A DNA stretch of 64,000 nucleotides from Nelumbo lutea (GCA_022828595.1 JAKGHH010000007.1:38812356-38876355); one strand, 5' to 3'; shown: positions 1 through 11,621, numbered from the stretch's first letter. The notes: a model not told the origin generated them from the letters alone. A program made the numbers and translations.

Positions 1-495
1 GAAATATGTCTTCTCCCTGTCTTCTTCCGCCATGAGAATTTGATTGTACCATAAGAAGCCATCCATGAAGGAGAGAAGGGCATGCCCAGTGGTGTTGTCT
101 ACCAAAATGTCGATATAAGGGAGTGGAAAATCATCTTTTGGGATGGCCTAGTTCAAATTTCTGTAGTCTATGCACATTCTAACTTTTCCATCTTTCTTGG
201 GTACTAGCACTATATTTGCTAACCACTCAGGGTATCGAGGAACTAGGAGAAAGCCAGCATCGCATTGATTCTCAATTTCTTCTTTGATTTTTAAAGCCCG
301 TTTTGGCTTGACTCTTCTAAGATTTTGCTTCATTGGTTTTGATCCCTCTGTGATGGGCAACTTATATACCACTATATCTAAACTAGGGCCAGGCATGTCT
401 TTGTAGGACCAAGCAAATATTTCATCAAATTCCTTTAACAATATGATCATAGCTTCTCTTTCTTTGAAACTCAAGGTAGTGCCTATCTTGACCAT
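1..495 (-). pseudogene. Ogre-like reverse transcriptase, N-terminal part, cut by window edge
   Basis: This is the start of the RT domain of a Ty3/gypsy Tat/Ogre-lineage polyprotein. From 495 downward the frame shows the pre-RT motif DEIFAWSYKDMPG, the finger segment with LRRVKPKRALKIKEEI, then WLANIVLVPKKDGKVRMCIDY. A TAG stop lies at 148-150 where a sense codon is expected after RNLN. The same frame then continues to base 1 with PKDDFPLPYID, LVDNTTGHALLSFMDGF and YNQI. The catalytic YxDD box would lie left of the window and cannot be judged. Upstream on the same strand are protease and gag in the expected order. The family call is strong; the single in-frame stop makes this copy a pseudogene. 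Confidence 0.9.
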
Positions 496-2266
496 CTTTG
501 GATCATCTTTAGTGCCTATGTTAATAGTCTTAGTCTCATCTTCTGTTGGATGGGCCCTATCCTCGTGCCTTTCAAATGATTTTGCTAGCCCTTCTGGAGT
601 ATCCCATCCTCATCACTTGGACCATTCTCGGGGTTAGAAATCAAAGTTGGTTTAAAACTTTTAGAATTTTCAAAACAATTTTGGATGTTTTTTTTTTTAT
701 TTTTTTTATTTTTTGAGTTTTGGAAAATATATGATTTTCTTGGATTTTGAAAAATATTTGATTTTTTTTTATTTTGAAGAATATTTGATTCTTTTGGATT
801 TTTGAAATGGTGATGTAGTGCTATATGATGTGATGCAATTTGATACAATGTCAGAAGCTTCCGATATGGGGAGGTTTATGAACTTTTTTTTCAAGACACT
901 AATGGGCTTGATGATGGGCCAAATGACCCTAGGACTGATCTCCCAATTGAAGTTTGGACCTATCACCTATTGGATGCAAAGGTTGGGTCTATGTTGCACT
1001 CACTATGAATTGGAGCGATGATAGTGAAAACATGAGACTTAACCCAATTTCCACTCAAACCTGATATGGTCCCATCCTCGGGATGATAAGATGAAGAGCG
1101 TACCTGAGGATGTGGAGTTACTACCCATACTACGTCAAGTGAAAGCGGCATGTTAGATTGCAAGCTTGGTAGAATTGGGACGATCATCATGGGTTTTGCC
1201 TCCTCAGTGGGCTCTTTTTTAGTGTCTTCCAGTGTAGGAGTGCCTATCTCAACCTGGGGTCCTTCCTGGACTTGCTTTAGGGGTCCATGGATGCTTTCTT
1301 CTGACCATTGCCCATTAGTTTCATCCATAGATTCTGTGTCCCAATCATTCCACGACTCATTCTCCTCAATGTCCATGAGAAATCTCTAGAGGCGCCGATA
1401 GGAGTCTACATCCAGGGTGTGAGGGTTTGAAGTTACAAAAATAGGTAGTGCCCCTCCAAGGTTTAGGCTAACATGATGAGTCATGTAAAAATCCCAATTT
1501 TTTTCTTCATTGATGTATAAGCAGCCCTGCTCAAAGAGGTTTGTCGTCTGCGTTGGGTCAATTCTAATCCATTCTTCATCATCGTGTGTTGGGTCATACA
1601 TTAGAGATTGTCTAAGGTTCAAACTAACCCAACCACCTAGAGGGATAGGAGTAATATATAACTCTTCATTTTCCCCAATCTTTTGGACATGATAACACTG
1701 TGGAGACGAATCAATTTCAAAGGCATCTACTGTATTCATCTAATGTCTGATTTCACCTAGTTAGAGAAGTCCAATGTCCCCCGTCATTAATAATGGGGCT
1801 ACATCAGGCAGTGCTTCATCATTTGTTCATAGAATAAATCAGCCACATCGAGAAGGTTAAAATCCTTAAGTTGGAAGGGATCAAGGGCTGTTTCGATTGG
1901 CCCAGGGATCGGGCTTAGAAAGTCCTCCTCTACAAACTCAGCCAATTGGATTTCCCACTTGTAATGATCAAACTCTTCTTGAAATCTCTCTTATTTCCAC
2001 CTAGTGGCTACGGTTCTTAGATCTAGCTTAGGGGTTGGGAGATTCGCTGGTTTTTCCCCTACCTTAACGAAGTTGTCATTTAGGTCCAAGGTATAGGGTG
2101 TCATTGGTAGGAGTTCCCTTAATTAGACCGTCTTCAATTCAGCCTGCGTTGGTCTATGCCCTAGCCCAAACCTTCCTTTGGGTTGTGGTATTGAGGTTAG
2201 CTCAATGATTCCTTGTTGTTCTTTGCCCAGTCCTAGCCCTGGCACATACCCCATAGATCTCAATGT
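496..2266 (-). pseudogene. Protease-RT spacer region of the Ogre-like polyprotein
   Basis: This stretch links protease to RT in the Ogre-like element. Open segments lie at 1740-1386, 1376-963 and 848-585. They are acidic and poorly conserved, with runs such as MDIEENESWNDWDTESMDE, as is usual for the linker between pro and RT in this lineage. Around 690-800 the sequence becomes very T-rich on the plus strand and breaks the frame. Ogre elements are known to carry an intron between pro and RT, so part of this stretch could be intronic, but I cannot place splice sites with confidence. Confidence 0.55.
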
Positions 2267-3184
2267 TCATATTACCATGATGTTAGCAAACCCTGATAAA
2301 AGGGTAATGTTTTCATCCTCAGGATGTTTAAATTGTACTCTCCTAACAGTGGCAACCCGCTCTGTAGTAGCATGGATTCCAGAGTGTAATTCTGGGTCTC
2401 CAAGGATGCTAATATTGTTATCACCATGGAAGAACTTAACCCTTTGATGGAGTGATGATGGTACTGCCCCGGTCAAATGTAGCCATGGCCTTTCGAGTAA
2501 AAGGTTAAAATTCACAGGTGCATTGAAAACCACAAATGTCACTTGAAACTGGACCGGACCTATGGTTAGGTTGATAGTGACCTCCCCTTCTACTTCTATT
2601 TCATTATTGTCAAAGGCTTTGACTATAACTCTAGAAGGATGGAGATCATCTTCTAGACCCAGATATTGAGCGGTCCAAAGTGGACAGACATTCAACCCTG
2701 CACCATTGTCTATCAATCATAGGGGGACTCTTTGATTCATGCAATCTACAGTTATGTTAAGAGCTTTTGTGCAGTTAACCCCTTCCTTTGGCAAGTCTTG
2801 GTCCGTGAAGGTGATGGCATGGGTTTGGCCTAAACTTGCAATAGTATGGGCCAAGTCTTGAGGGCTTATAACATTTGGAACATGTGCTTGGCTAAGGAGG
2901 TCCATCACTGACTTTCTATGGCTAGGAAAGGCCATCAATAATCCCCAAACTGAGATGCTAGTTGGGGTTCTCTTTAGTTGCTTTACCACATCTCCATCTA
3001 GCCTACTTCTCTTGACCCTAACTTCTACTCGAGCCATACTCTTGTTAGTTGTTTCTTGTGTTGGTGTTGATGGTTCTAGCTGTAATGTTGTCGAGGGTAC
3101 TGATGGTTCTGCTGGTTGTACCATTGGTGGCACCATTGGAGGCATCATGGATGTTGATGCTTCACCTACCCCTTGTTTAGCCAA
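2267..3184 (-). pseudogene. Ogre-like aspartic protease domain
   Basis: This is the retroviral-type aspartic protease of the Ogre-like element, which would cleave the polyprotein. The segment 3184-2717 holds the conserved pre-protease block with LKRTPTSISVWGLL, SQAHVPNVISPQDL and AITFTDQDLPKEG. In the same frame, after one TGA at 2717-2719, comes the active-site region LIDNGAGLNVCPL (D-N-G replaces the D-T/S-G of retroviral proteases, which is normal in this lineage). The family's LLERPWLHLTGAVPSSLHQ block follows. The stop sits immediately before the active site and can be explained by one CGA-to-TGA change. Apart from it the domain is uninterrupted, suggesting a fairly young copy. Confidence 0.85.
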
Positions 3185-4024
3185 GTGTTGTAATGCTAAC
3201 TAAGGGGGTTTAAAATACCTGCCACTTCTTGTCATATGTGTCACCTTAGCTAGCCCTTCTTATTGGTCCTGAGTTGGTTGGCTCTTTTGTCCTTTTCGGA
3301 GGATCTCTTCCAACAACACCAGATAGCTAATTCCTAGGGTCCTGCTTTTTTGTGCCGCCTTAATTATGTCTTCTAATGACACTAGATGCCTGGCATTTTC
3401 CTGCCTTTGTTGACTCATTTGGACTACTTCGTCAAGAGTCACCTGCCGGGATGGGTGTTTTGTTGACCCGTCAAGAGCATTCTAGTAGTCATAGGGGACT
3501 ACACGATACTCTGGTGGCCTGAATAAACCTTGAACACATTCATCAATCTCGTCCCATTTGTTAGGATTAGACTCTACAGGAAATATGGGTCCCTCTTCTT
3601 CATCTTCGGTGTCTCAACTAACTCATCAAATGTGACTGGGAAGAGTACTTGGTTGACAGTTGGGAGGACCATGTTCACACTTTCCTCCAATTGGATCTTG
3701 GAGATGAATCTTGTTGGGTCAAAGGTTGGTCCTCTTTGCTAATAAACTGTAACTAAATCTCTTGATTCCATCGACTTCTTTTCCTCCTTCCTAATTGGTT
3801 TGATTAGTGGTGTGGAATCTAACACCTCTGATGACACCGAGACCATTGGTATGAAATTTACTGGTTGAATTGGTCTGATGAGCTTTGTTGGACCAATGGT
3901 TGGACCATCTGTCTTGGCTTGTAAAGTGCTAACCTGATGCTTGGGCAATGGGTTCATAGTGATATTTAGTTGTTGTTGATTGCTTGAACCCGGGATAAGA
4001 GATCTGCTTCTTGTTGATCAGGTC
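3185..4024 (-). pseudogene. gag-protease linker of the Ogre-like element, degenerate
   Basis: This stretch joins the gag zinc-knuckle-like motif to the protease block. Short open pieces lie at 3957-3739 (proline, lysine and threonine rich) and 3442-3260 (a glutamine- and leucine-rich, possibly coiled segment). They lie in the order expected for a linker but carry no catalytic motif. The several stops and frame changes show that this is the most damaged part of the otherwise readable gag-pro region. Confidence 0.5.
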
Positions 4025-5855
4025 TTATATGGCATTCTTTAGTGCACGACAATTATTGGTCCAATGACCCGGCCCCTGGTGAAATTCACAAACAACATTT
4101 TTGTTAAACCAAGATGGTAAAGGGTCTAGAGGTGACCTAGGTGCTAAGGGAGTCAAAAGGCCCATCTCAAGTAGGCTCGGGAGTAGTTGGCTCATGGGTC
4201 TACCCAAGTTAGTATATTCTCTATCTAGTCTCCGAGGGTATTGACTCCTGCATTGCCCAGGTTGATTGTTTTGGCAATGTTGAGTCTATTCTAGTTTACT
4301 CACATAAATTGACGCTTTTCCCGAATTATTCATTATTGGTTGAAGTCCTATAGTTGGTAGAAAGTTGGTTGACCTTTGGCTTGGAAGATCCAACCCCTAT
4401 GGGCCTCTTGCTGCTGATGGGTGCAATACCAGTCTTGTTTGCAAAGGGAACAAGTGGGATCGTTGTACCAGCTGCCAATGAGTCTTTGATCTGATAGCCA
4501 ACACAAACTAATGAGTGGAAGGTAGGGTGATGGGTTAGCGTCAGTCTACTTGAGTATTTCGTATTGAGACTCTTCAAAACCATAGCAATTTGATCTTCTT
4601 CACTTGGCCTTTTTAGCACTTGGGCTGCGTGGGCCCTCCAGTTGGAAATAAATTCTGTAAATGATTCATCAGGACGTTGCTTGATAAAATCTAGTATCCA
4701 CCTAGACAATTGAATGTCTATGTTATATGAGTGTTGTCTGATGAAGGTGTTAACTAGATTTGACCAATTACAAACTTTGCATGGATCTGTATTCATTAGC
4801 TAGGTAACAACTAGTCCATCTAGGCTTCTTGAGAACATTTGGACCAACAACTCATCAGTTAGGCCCATTGGTCTTAGAGTTTGCACATACATCCACACAT
4901 GGGCTTGCGGACAACCTGTCCCATCATAACGGTCAATTTCAGACCACTTAAATCCTAAGGGAAGTCTATGGCCTGTGAATAAGTCCAAGTCAGCCAAATC
5001 CAAATGGTTGCCTTGCAACTTGCTAAGGCTTTGTTCTATGCGGGCCAACCTTTGGTTCATCATACTTTGGGCCAGAGGTATTGGTGTTGCCCCTTGCATT
5101 TGGGTTTGAACCAGAGTAGAGGTCGAGGGTTGTGCCTGGGTCTGAACCTGTTGAGAAGGTCCTTGAGAGCAAGCCGAATATGAGTTGGGATCCTGGGCTT
5201 GAGGAACACATGATGCTTGAGTATGATGAGGATGCCTCTGAGAACCAGTCAGATGTAAGTACGTGCTTTGTGATGGTGATGGTGTAGGGATAGGTGTAGA
5301 CGAGGTCCAAAGGTTTTGGGCTTGCAAACTTGCCCCTAGGCTGGAGGTAGAGGGATTGGGTTGGGTTGGTTCTAGTGTTTGCATGATTGGTAGGGAGGGA
5401 ACTGAGGGTGAAGTGGTTTCTCTCAAAGTAGTGGGTATTGGGTTGATTTGAGCTCGTTGGTTTTGATCTTGTGTTCCCGACAAGTGGTGGGGAACTTGCC
5501 CTTGGTTTAATGGGTTTGCAACAGATCAGTGGGTCATCAAGATTGAGCTCTAGGTTGATGGGTTTGCGGGCTCAAATATTTGCCTATTGGATGACAGGGT
5601 TTGGCTAGACGAGGGTTGGGCTTGGTCTTTTTCCTGGAGTTGACTTATTTCAGAACAAAGTAGTTATATTTTTTCTAATTGTTTCTGTTGGAGTTGCTCC
5701 ATGGCCCTTAAGAATTGGGTCAAATCCATCCCTTGACTTTGGTTGGTTGGAGTGGTTTCTTCAGTGCCCGAGTTGTTGGTCATAGGTATCGGCTCAACCA
5801 TCGATCTACTCTCAAGGGTCCTAGGGGATGTTGGGGCCACCTCTGGATCAGTCAC
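4025..5855 (-). pseudogene. Ogre-like gag (capsid/nucleocapsid) region
   Basis: This is the structural gag protein of the Ogre-like element. An N-terminal open segment (5855-5664) is threonine, glutamine and serine rich. The main frame starts near 5483 with a long proline/glutamine/serine-rich stretch, then a short coiled segment (LARIEQSLSKLQGN) and the capsid core: IDRYDGTGCPQAHVWMYVQTL, LTDELLVQMFSRSL, then WSNLVNTFIRQHSYN and FTEFISNWRAHAAQ. One TAG at 4800-4802 interrupts the frame and the same frame continues to 4326. A second piece, 4207-4025, has the nucleocapsid-like motif CEFHQGPGHWTNNCRALKNAI. The domain order and the C-x-FH-x-GH-x-C spacing are typical of Tat/Ogre gag. The nonsense change and later frame break make it a pseudogene. 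Confidence 0.85.
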
Positions 5856-6180
5856 AAGATTTAGTGTCTTTGGTTCTTCTACCCTAGTTAACCTCCTACC
5901 AATTCTTTTCCAATGAGTCGTGGTGTGATTCTTATGGTGCAGACTTGAATAGAAAGAAAGGAGATAAGTACCTATATGGGCTTGCTGTAGTCCAGTTCAA
6001 TTGCTTTAGCCAGGACAAAACAAAGCAAGGAGAGACGAATGACAAGTAAATGAAGAAAAATTTCTATGACTTGGGCATGTAGAAGAATGCCATATGAAGT
6101 GTGTATGGCCCAAGTGAAGCCCAAAAGTTAGAAAATACTCCTTGGAACTCAGTGTTTCAAGTTAGGCCCTCTTAGAATGT
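5856..6180 (-). other. 5' leader of the Ogre-like element
   Basis: This is the untranslated leader between the primer-binding site and gag on the minus strand. I see no gene in it. Confidence 0.6.
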
Positions 6181-6197
6181 CCCTAGTGGAGTCGCTA
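6181..6197 (-). other. Primer-binding site, tRNA-Arg type
   Basis: Read on the minus strand this is TAGCGACTCCACTAGGG. It matches the complement of the 3' end of plant tRNA-Arg(ACG), whose canonical site is TGGCGACTCCACTGGGG, with two mismatches. It begins 2 nt from the LTR end. Tat/Ogre elements typically use tRNA-Arg. The changed second base (TGG to TAG) in the part that pairs with the CCA end may reduce function. Confidence 0.85.
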
Positions 6198-6199
6198 TC

Positions 6200-9100
6200 T
6201 GTGGCTACCCGACCCGGAGGTGGGGACGGATTTGAATATGGAGTTCGGAGTCGCCACCTAAATTTTTGGAATTGGGAATATAGGAAAACCTAGGACTTTT
6301 CAAGAAAAACATTTTGGTTTTCTTGGTGACTCCTTGCCCAGTGGGGATGAGATTCTTAAGGTTTGGGGACCATGGTACGGTGTGGGAAGGTGTTAGGCAC
6401 CCCACACTCGCCCGGTTAAACCGGCCTCTACCAAAGTTCCAAGGAACATTTAATAATTTTAGGACTTTGAATATATTAAAGCAACATGTATTAAGAACAA
6501 ACCAAGAAAAGAGCTAATGAGTTGTCTTAAATTAAGAGGAACAAAAGTAAATGATGGAACATAACAAATAACTCAATTAAAGAACAAATAATTATGAAAG
6601 ATGAGACTAATTAAAAGAGGTAAAAATAATGAGTAAGGGAGCTAAAACTAATCTATCAAATTATAAAAACAAAAAGAAGAGAAGAAAAGAACTACATTGA
6701 ATGAAAAACTACGTTAAAAGGTACTAAATTAACAAAGTGGATAATGGTGCTAAGAGTGATTGCCAAAACCAACACATTAATTAATGAAATGTCTAGGAAA
6801 TGACTCTAAAAAATACCTAATACCCAGATGTGATGCCTAAAGATAGCCTATGATTATTTTAGAATTAAATGAACTAAATGCATGGATTGAAAACTAAAAC
6901 CAAGTTAAATTTCTACATGTATATGTAAACATTATTGATGCACCCTAATTTCTAATGCATTTTTTTGGTTTAAGAATACTAGATGCTTGGGGTGAAAATC
7001 TAATGACTATAATGCAACAATTGTGACTAGAATTGAACTAAAACTGAATGAATGAAAAAGATTAAAAAAAAAAAAAACGTTAAATGATTTTTAGATTAAT
7101 AAAGATTAGTAAAAGCTATGAGATGCAAATGCACATGTAAATGATTAAGAACTCTAATAATGTCACGTTTTGATCCTACTTGACTACTGATAACAAAGTA
7201 AAAAAAAAAAAAACCAAAAAAATAATCAAAGTAAAAAACAAAAAAAAAACCAAAGTTCTAATTTATTAAAAAAAACAAAGATTCAACTTATATGGCACTA
7301 ACTGATGGAGGTAGTGATAAATGAGACACAAACTAATTTGTAAACTTATTTAGCAAATCATGTCTATAAATGAACAATATCATCTTGATCTGATCTGTTA
7401 TGGGAATAGAGCAAAAGATTATAATGCTTAAAGAAGAATGAGTAACTAACTTACAAGTAATTAACTTTCTATGGCTTATGAACCATGATCATGTTTGACA
7501 CCTCTTGCAGTCCTTTGTGTGTCTCTTGCAACAACCGTTCTTTCTTTGAGTCTTCTTGTTTAGACATTCATTGGAATTCTGAGTTGTCACTATGCTGGAG
7601 ATGTGTATGCTTCACTGCGTCATTCTTTGCTTCAAGAATGCTTTCAGCTTTGTCTCTTTGATGTATACACGACCTGGGGAGCTCTTAGACTGAAACACTG
7701 ATATGGGGAGACTCTACGGACATGAGAGATGGTGGAGAAAGAGTGTATGACATGGGTTAGGGAAGCTTGGGGCTGCTTGGGACGTGAAGGGGGTATTCCC
7801 TACACTAGTGAGTGTAGGATCTCTAGGCTTTCTTGTGTCTTGGATGTGAAAAAGGGGTGGTATTCATAGAATTTTTGAGAGGGGAATGGAGGGCCGAGAT
7901 GGAAGATAAGGGAGAACAATGGCTGATGTTTGAATGGTTTTTGGAGGGAGATTGATTAAGAGAATGGGCTGTCAAGACAGCTTTATGAGAGATTCTCTCA
8001 ATCAATCAAGACAAAGTAAAAAATTTCACCAATTTACCTAAACTGGACATTCCAAGTTTAGCTGATTGGCTTGATTGATTGGAAGTCATAACTGGTCAAA
8101 TCTTAGATTTTTAAGATGTTTCTATAGGCTGATGGGAAGTTTGGGTCGTGGAATGCCCTAGGTTCGAGGTTATTGTGAAGAGGATTCTAAACGGAGGGCT
8201 CGAATTGAGTCTAGCTTCAGGTCTCAAGATGGAGGGGCTAATCGTGTCAGAATTGGACGAACTTGGTACCGTTGGACTCGGAATTTTGAGATCTATCCAT
8301 CTATAATGTTGGATTTCCAATTTCATGGGGGTTAGGATTTAGGATCAGAGATGATCCCAATCAGACAATTGGAACCGGTTTCGGTTTTGGGTCTTGAGAT
8401 GAAGGGGTAAGCAGTGTCAGATTTGGGTGATCTTAGTGTCGTTGGATTTGGATTTTTGGACTCTACGTACCTATGGTCTCGGATTTTAGATTTTATGTGA
8501 AATAAGTATTAGGATTAAAATGACTCTGATCGAACGATCGGAATTAATTTCAGCATTGGGTCTTAGGATGATGGGGTAAATGGTGTCGGACTTGGGTGAT
8601 CTTGGTGTTATTGGATTTATATTTTTGGGCCCTATGTACCTATGGTCTTGGATCTTGGATTTGATGTGAAATGATGATTAGGGTTAAAATGACCGATCGG
8701 ACGGTCAGAATCGGTTTCGGCTTCTGGTATTAGGATGATGGGGTAAATGGTGTCGGACTTGAGTGATCTTGGTGTCATTGGATTCAAATTTTTGGGCCCT
8801 ACGTACTTATGGTATTGGATTTTGGATTTGATGTGAAATGAGAATTAGGATTAAAATGACTCCGATTGGACGATCGGAATTGGTTTCGACTTCGGATCAT
8901 AGGATGATGGGGTAAATGGTGTCAGACTCAGGTGATCTTGGTGTTGATGGATTCAGATTTTTGTGCTCTACATACCTATGGTCTCGGATTTTGGATTTGA
9001 TATGAAATGAAGATTAGGATCAAAATGACTCCGATCGGACGATCAGAATCTGTTCTTTCTTTTAGCCTTAGGATGAAAGGGTAATGGTGTTGGATTTGGG

Positions 9101-9283
9101 TAATATTGGTGTCATTGGGTTTGATTTTTCAGTCTCTACGTACCTATGGTTTTGGATCCTTGAGGCCCCAACTTTTGTAAAGTCACAAAAACACCCCCAG
9201 GTCAACCGCAAGGTTAGCTAAAGCATGCTTGAATTTCAAAATGCTGTAGAAAGACTAAGGGGTGCAAAAATGAGGTGTCTACA
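6200..9283 (-). repeat. 5' LTR of the Ogre-like element (3.1 kb)
   Basis: On the plus strand it begins TGTGGCTACC (6200) and ends GGTGTCTACA (9283). On the minus strand it therefore starts TGTAGACACC and ends GGTAGCCACA, imperfect inverted termini with TG...CA ends, directly next to the primer-binding site. The minus-strand start, followed by TCATTTTTGCACCCC, is the usual look of Ogre/Tat LTR starts. The length of ~3.1 kb is normal for that lineage. The partner LTR lies outside the window, so the 5-bp target duplication cannot be checked. Open frames inside it, such as 7823-8005 and 8111-8326, look like chance ORFs. Confidence 0.85.
8205..9175. repeat. Tandem array, ~169-bp unit, six copies, inside the LTR
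   Basis: The block GATGATGGGGTAAA and its variants recurs with starts near 8232, 8402, 8571, 8738, 8907 and 9076, a spacing of 170, 169, 167, 169 and 169 bp. Each unit also carries a CCTACGTACCTATGGT-like block, a TTTGATGTGAAATGA-like block and a GATCGGACGATCGGAAT-like block. Divergence between units is visible, so the array is not recent. It fills the third of the LTR that lies at its minus-strand 5' end, where LTR promoters usually sit. Confidence 0.9.
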
Positions 9284-9509
9284 TATCTAAAATACAATGT
9301 ACCTACATAAAATAAAGTCAAATACATCCGCATTGAATGCATATTGTTTATTAAAGCCAAAGAAAAACAAAGACCATGACCACCAACATGGATTATGTTG
9401 ACCTACGCCTCAATGGTGGATGAGTATGGTAAGCATATTGTATCTGCAAGTTGTTGCCTAAGCAACAACATCTCTTGTTATTGATCCGCACATTGCCAAC
9501 AATAATCTA

Positions 9510-9905
9510 ATCAACATCTTCTCCATTTGTCTCACACGGATGTTGAATTTTGAACTCTTCATCATTCTCAAACTCATTAAATAGGGTGTTTGTGTCTTGA
9601 TTGTCCTTGATGAAGTTGTTTATTGACATGTAAACCGCAACTATCAACTGTTGTGTTCTCAGTAGATATCATGGCATACACTTTAGGATAGGGAATTGAT
9701 CCTTCAACACAACAAAACTATGCTCGATGACACTTCTTAATGAGGCATGGGCATTGTTTAAGTACTCTTCTTTTCTCGTAGGCCATCCTCCCCTTTGAAA
9801 ATCAGGCAAATGGTATCGTGTATTACGATATGTGCCATGTAGCCAGTCATGTTGGGATACAAAGAATCAATAACACAATACATACTTGAGAATGGGAATG
9901 GGAAT
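9510..9905 (-). pseudogene. PIF/Harbinger transposase C-terminal fragment (DDE_Tnp_4)
   Basis: Read from 9905 downward, the minus strand shows in shifted frames the end of a plant Harbinger nuclease: YCVIDSLYPNMTGYMA, where the second catalytic Asp is expected, then TRYHLPDF, then HASLRSVIEHSFVVLKDQFP, holding the expected catalytic Glu, and a SINNFI motif like the family's LHNFI. It ends with an acidic tail near 9513. The first catalytic Asp and the N-terminal half are missing and at least two frameshifts are present. No flanking TIRs were found. It lies between an Ogre LTR and a hAT MITE, so its 5' half may have been lost in later rearrangement. Confidence 0.75.
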
Positions 9906-9991
9906 AGGAATATTATTTTTTTGTATAAATTCAGATAATACACAAAAAATTGCAATGCATGCATGCATAACTTCTGGTTGATGCAGGAAAT

Positions 9992-10450
9992 TAGGGGTGA
10001 TCATGGGTTGGGCCGGGCTTTGCACTTATGATAAGAGCTATAGCTTAGGCTCGGGCCTGATTTTGGGCCAATGTCTTTCATATATAAAACATTACATATA
10101 TATAATATTTTATATTAAATGACATAACATGCATATAAACTTATTTTATACATTATATAATATAAATTATTACATATAATATAAATTATACATGTCATGT
10201 TAAAATATTTATATATAAAATTTATAATTTAATGTAAAATAACATGTATATATATGTATACATTATACACAAAATGTGTAAGTTTAAATATATGCAGACC
10301 AGGTGTGAAGTATTAAGCCTAAGCCCATCCCTATAATTTACAGGCCTAATGTGGGCCCAGGCCTGGGTTGTGCCTGAACACAAAACCCAAGCCCAAGCCC
10401 GAAATTTCTAGGTCTAGCTTGTGCGAGTCAAGCTAAAATGATCACCTCTA
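9992..10450. mobile_element. hAT-type MITE, 459 bp, with 8-bp TSD
   Basis: It starts TAGGGGTGATCA (9992) and ends TGATCACCTCTA (10450), 12-bp terminal inverted repeats with one mismatch. It is flanked on both sides by CAGGAAAT (9984-9991 and 10451-10458), a perfect 8-bp duplication as made by hAT transposases. The ends are rich in GGGCC/GCCCAAGCCC motifs that repeat as hAT-like subterminal motifs. The core is AT-rich. It has no coding capacity. Confidence 0.92.
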
Positions 10451-10472
10451 CAGGAAATTATATTTTGGATTA

Positions 10473-11361
10473 TGATGTAGCGCAATCCGGTCACTCCTAG
10501 CTAGCGCTTGCGTGGCTCCTGAGAGGTACCTGAGACAAGAGGAAAGAGGAAGAACTCCCGGGGGGTTTCCCGGACGGGAACGCTCCAATGCTTAAGTTAG
10601 TATTGTGTGTAAGAAGCAGAAAGAAAATGAAGGGCTAAGAGTGCAGGTTGCGCAGGTGATTCGAAGATACCTTGTTCGCTTGAGAATAAGCCCCTTATAA
10701 CTGAATTCCGTTGCTTCAGGCCCTCTGACTTCTGACAGGGCAGGTATAACCGCCACTGTCAGTCTTGCACAGTCATTACAGGCAGGGCTGAGGTGGCATG
10801 CGCGGGCCGTCGTTGCAGGGTACGTGTCTATCAGGTGCGGGACACCTTTCTAAAGGTGGCAGGCACGGCGAGGGGGACATGCCTGTTGTCCACAGATTTG
10901 TCGGGTACGGAGGTCGAGCAGGAAGCCCTTCTGTGGTATACCGAACTGCTCTCCCACGAATTACCCTGAGTTGGGCTGTCCTTTGAGTGACGGGTCACCT
11001 ATAGCCGGTTATGCCAAGCTAACTAACCCGAGGTGTTTGTGGCCTCGGGGTGTCCGGAGAAGGATCAATGCGTTCTTGCCTGGGAGTGGCCCGAGGTCCA
11101 GAGGGAGGAACTCGTGTCTTAAAAGGGGACAGGGTTCCCAAACTCGGGAACCCCCCGAAGTGCTTAACCCAGGGGAGGAAGTGTAGGTAAGGCGGATTCC
11201 GGTGAGTAGTTTACCATGCCGAGTTGTCGTGCTGAACTCGATGGGACTTTCCCTTCGAGTTATGCTCAAGCTCGTTGCGCTATCATGCTGAGTCACTGTT
11301 TGAGCAAGGTCACGCCCGCGTGTACCCATGCTGCAAGGTCGGGCCAAATCACCCTCCATCA
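10473..11361 (-). repeat. 3' LTR of the Tat-lineage element (889 bp)
   Basis: On the plus strand it begins TGATGTAGCGCAA (10473) and ends CCCTCCATCA (11361), giving perfect 5-bp inverted ends TGATG/CATCA. The first ~90 bp match the truncated 5' LTR at 19069-19157 with small indels. The inner end is fixed by the purine-rich tract (minus strand) directly adjacent. A TATA-like TTATAAGG lies on the minus strand near 10701-10691, in a plausible U3 position. Confidence 0.82.
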
Positions 11362-11380
11362 ATTGCCCCCCATTCCCTGT
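11362..11380 (-). other. Polypurine tract of the Tat-lineage element
   Basis: The minus strand reads ACAGGGAATGGGGGGCAAT directly upstream of the LTR start TGATGG. Its purine-rich composition and position next to the 3' LTR match the plus-strand DNA priming site. Confidence 0.7.
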
Positions 11381-11611
11381 GCTGGCGGCGGTGACCCAAC
11401 GCAGGGAGGTCATGACGCACCGAGTGGATTTGGCATCAGTTTTCATGCCACTTTGTTAAGCGCTCCGTCCAGCTAGGCCGGTCTAGTGCCTGGTTTAATC
11501 AGAAAAGACTCGAGTCGCATTTGGGTTATGCGTGGATCTCACGCGATTTGGACTTCATGGACGTCAGAAACGCGCTCAACCGTTTTCACCTCGAGGAACA
11601 CGCAACCTTGG

Positions 11612-11621
11612 CTAAAAATAG
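11612..11621 (+). promoter_or_regulatory. Possible TATA box of the antisense gene
   Basis: CTAAAAATAG lies about 190 bp upstream of the antisense gene's first ATG and about 130 bp upstream of its probable leader intron. It is a TATA-like element on the plus strand in GC-rich surroundings. This is inference from sequence only. Confidence 0.4.

Noticed and set aside
8205..9175. CRISPR array
   Set aside because: Repeats are long, contiguous and divergent with no unique spacers, and the sequence is a plant genome.
11009..11446. 145-aa minus-strand ORF across the LTR/polypurine tract
   Set aside because: It crosses the LTR boundary and the polypurine tract, so it cannot be a conserved gene.
10798..11476. 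Open frames on both strands at 10.8-11.5 kb as genes
   Set aside because: They fall in the GC-rich 3' LTR and its border and have no domain; high GC content lowers stop frequency.
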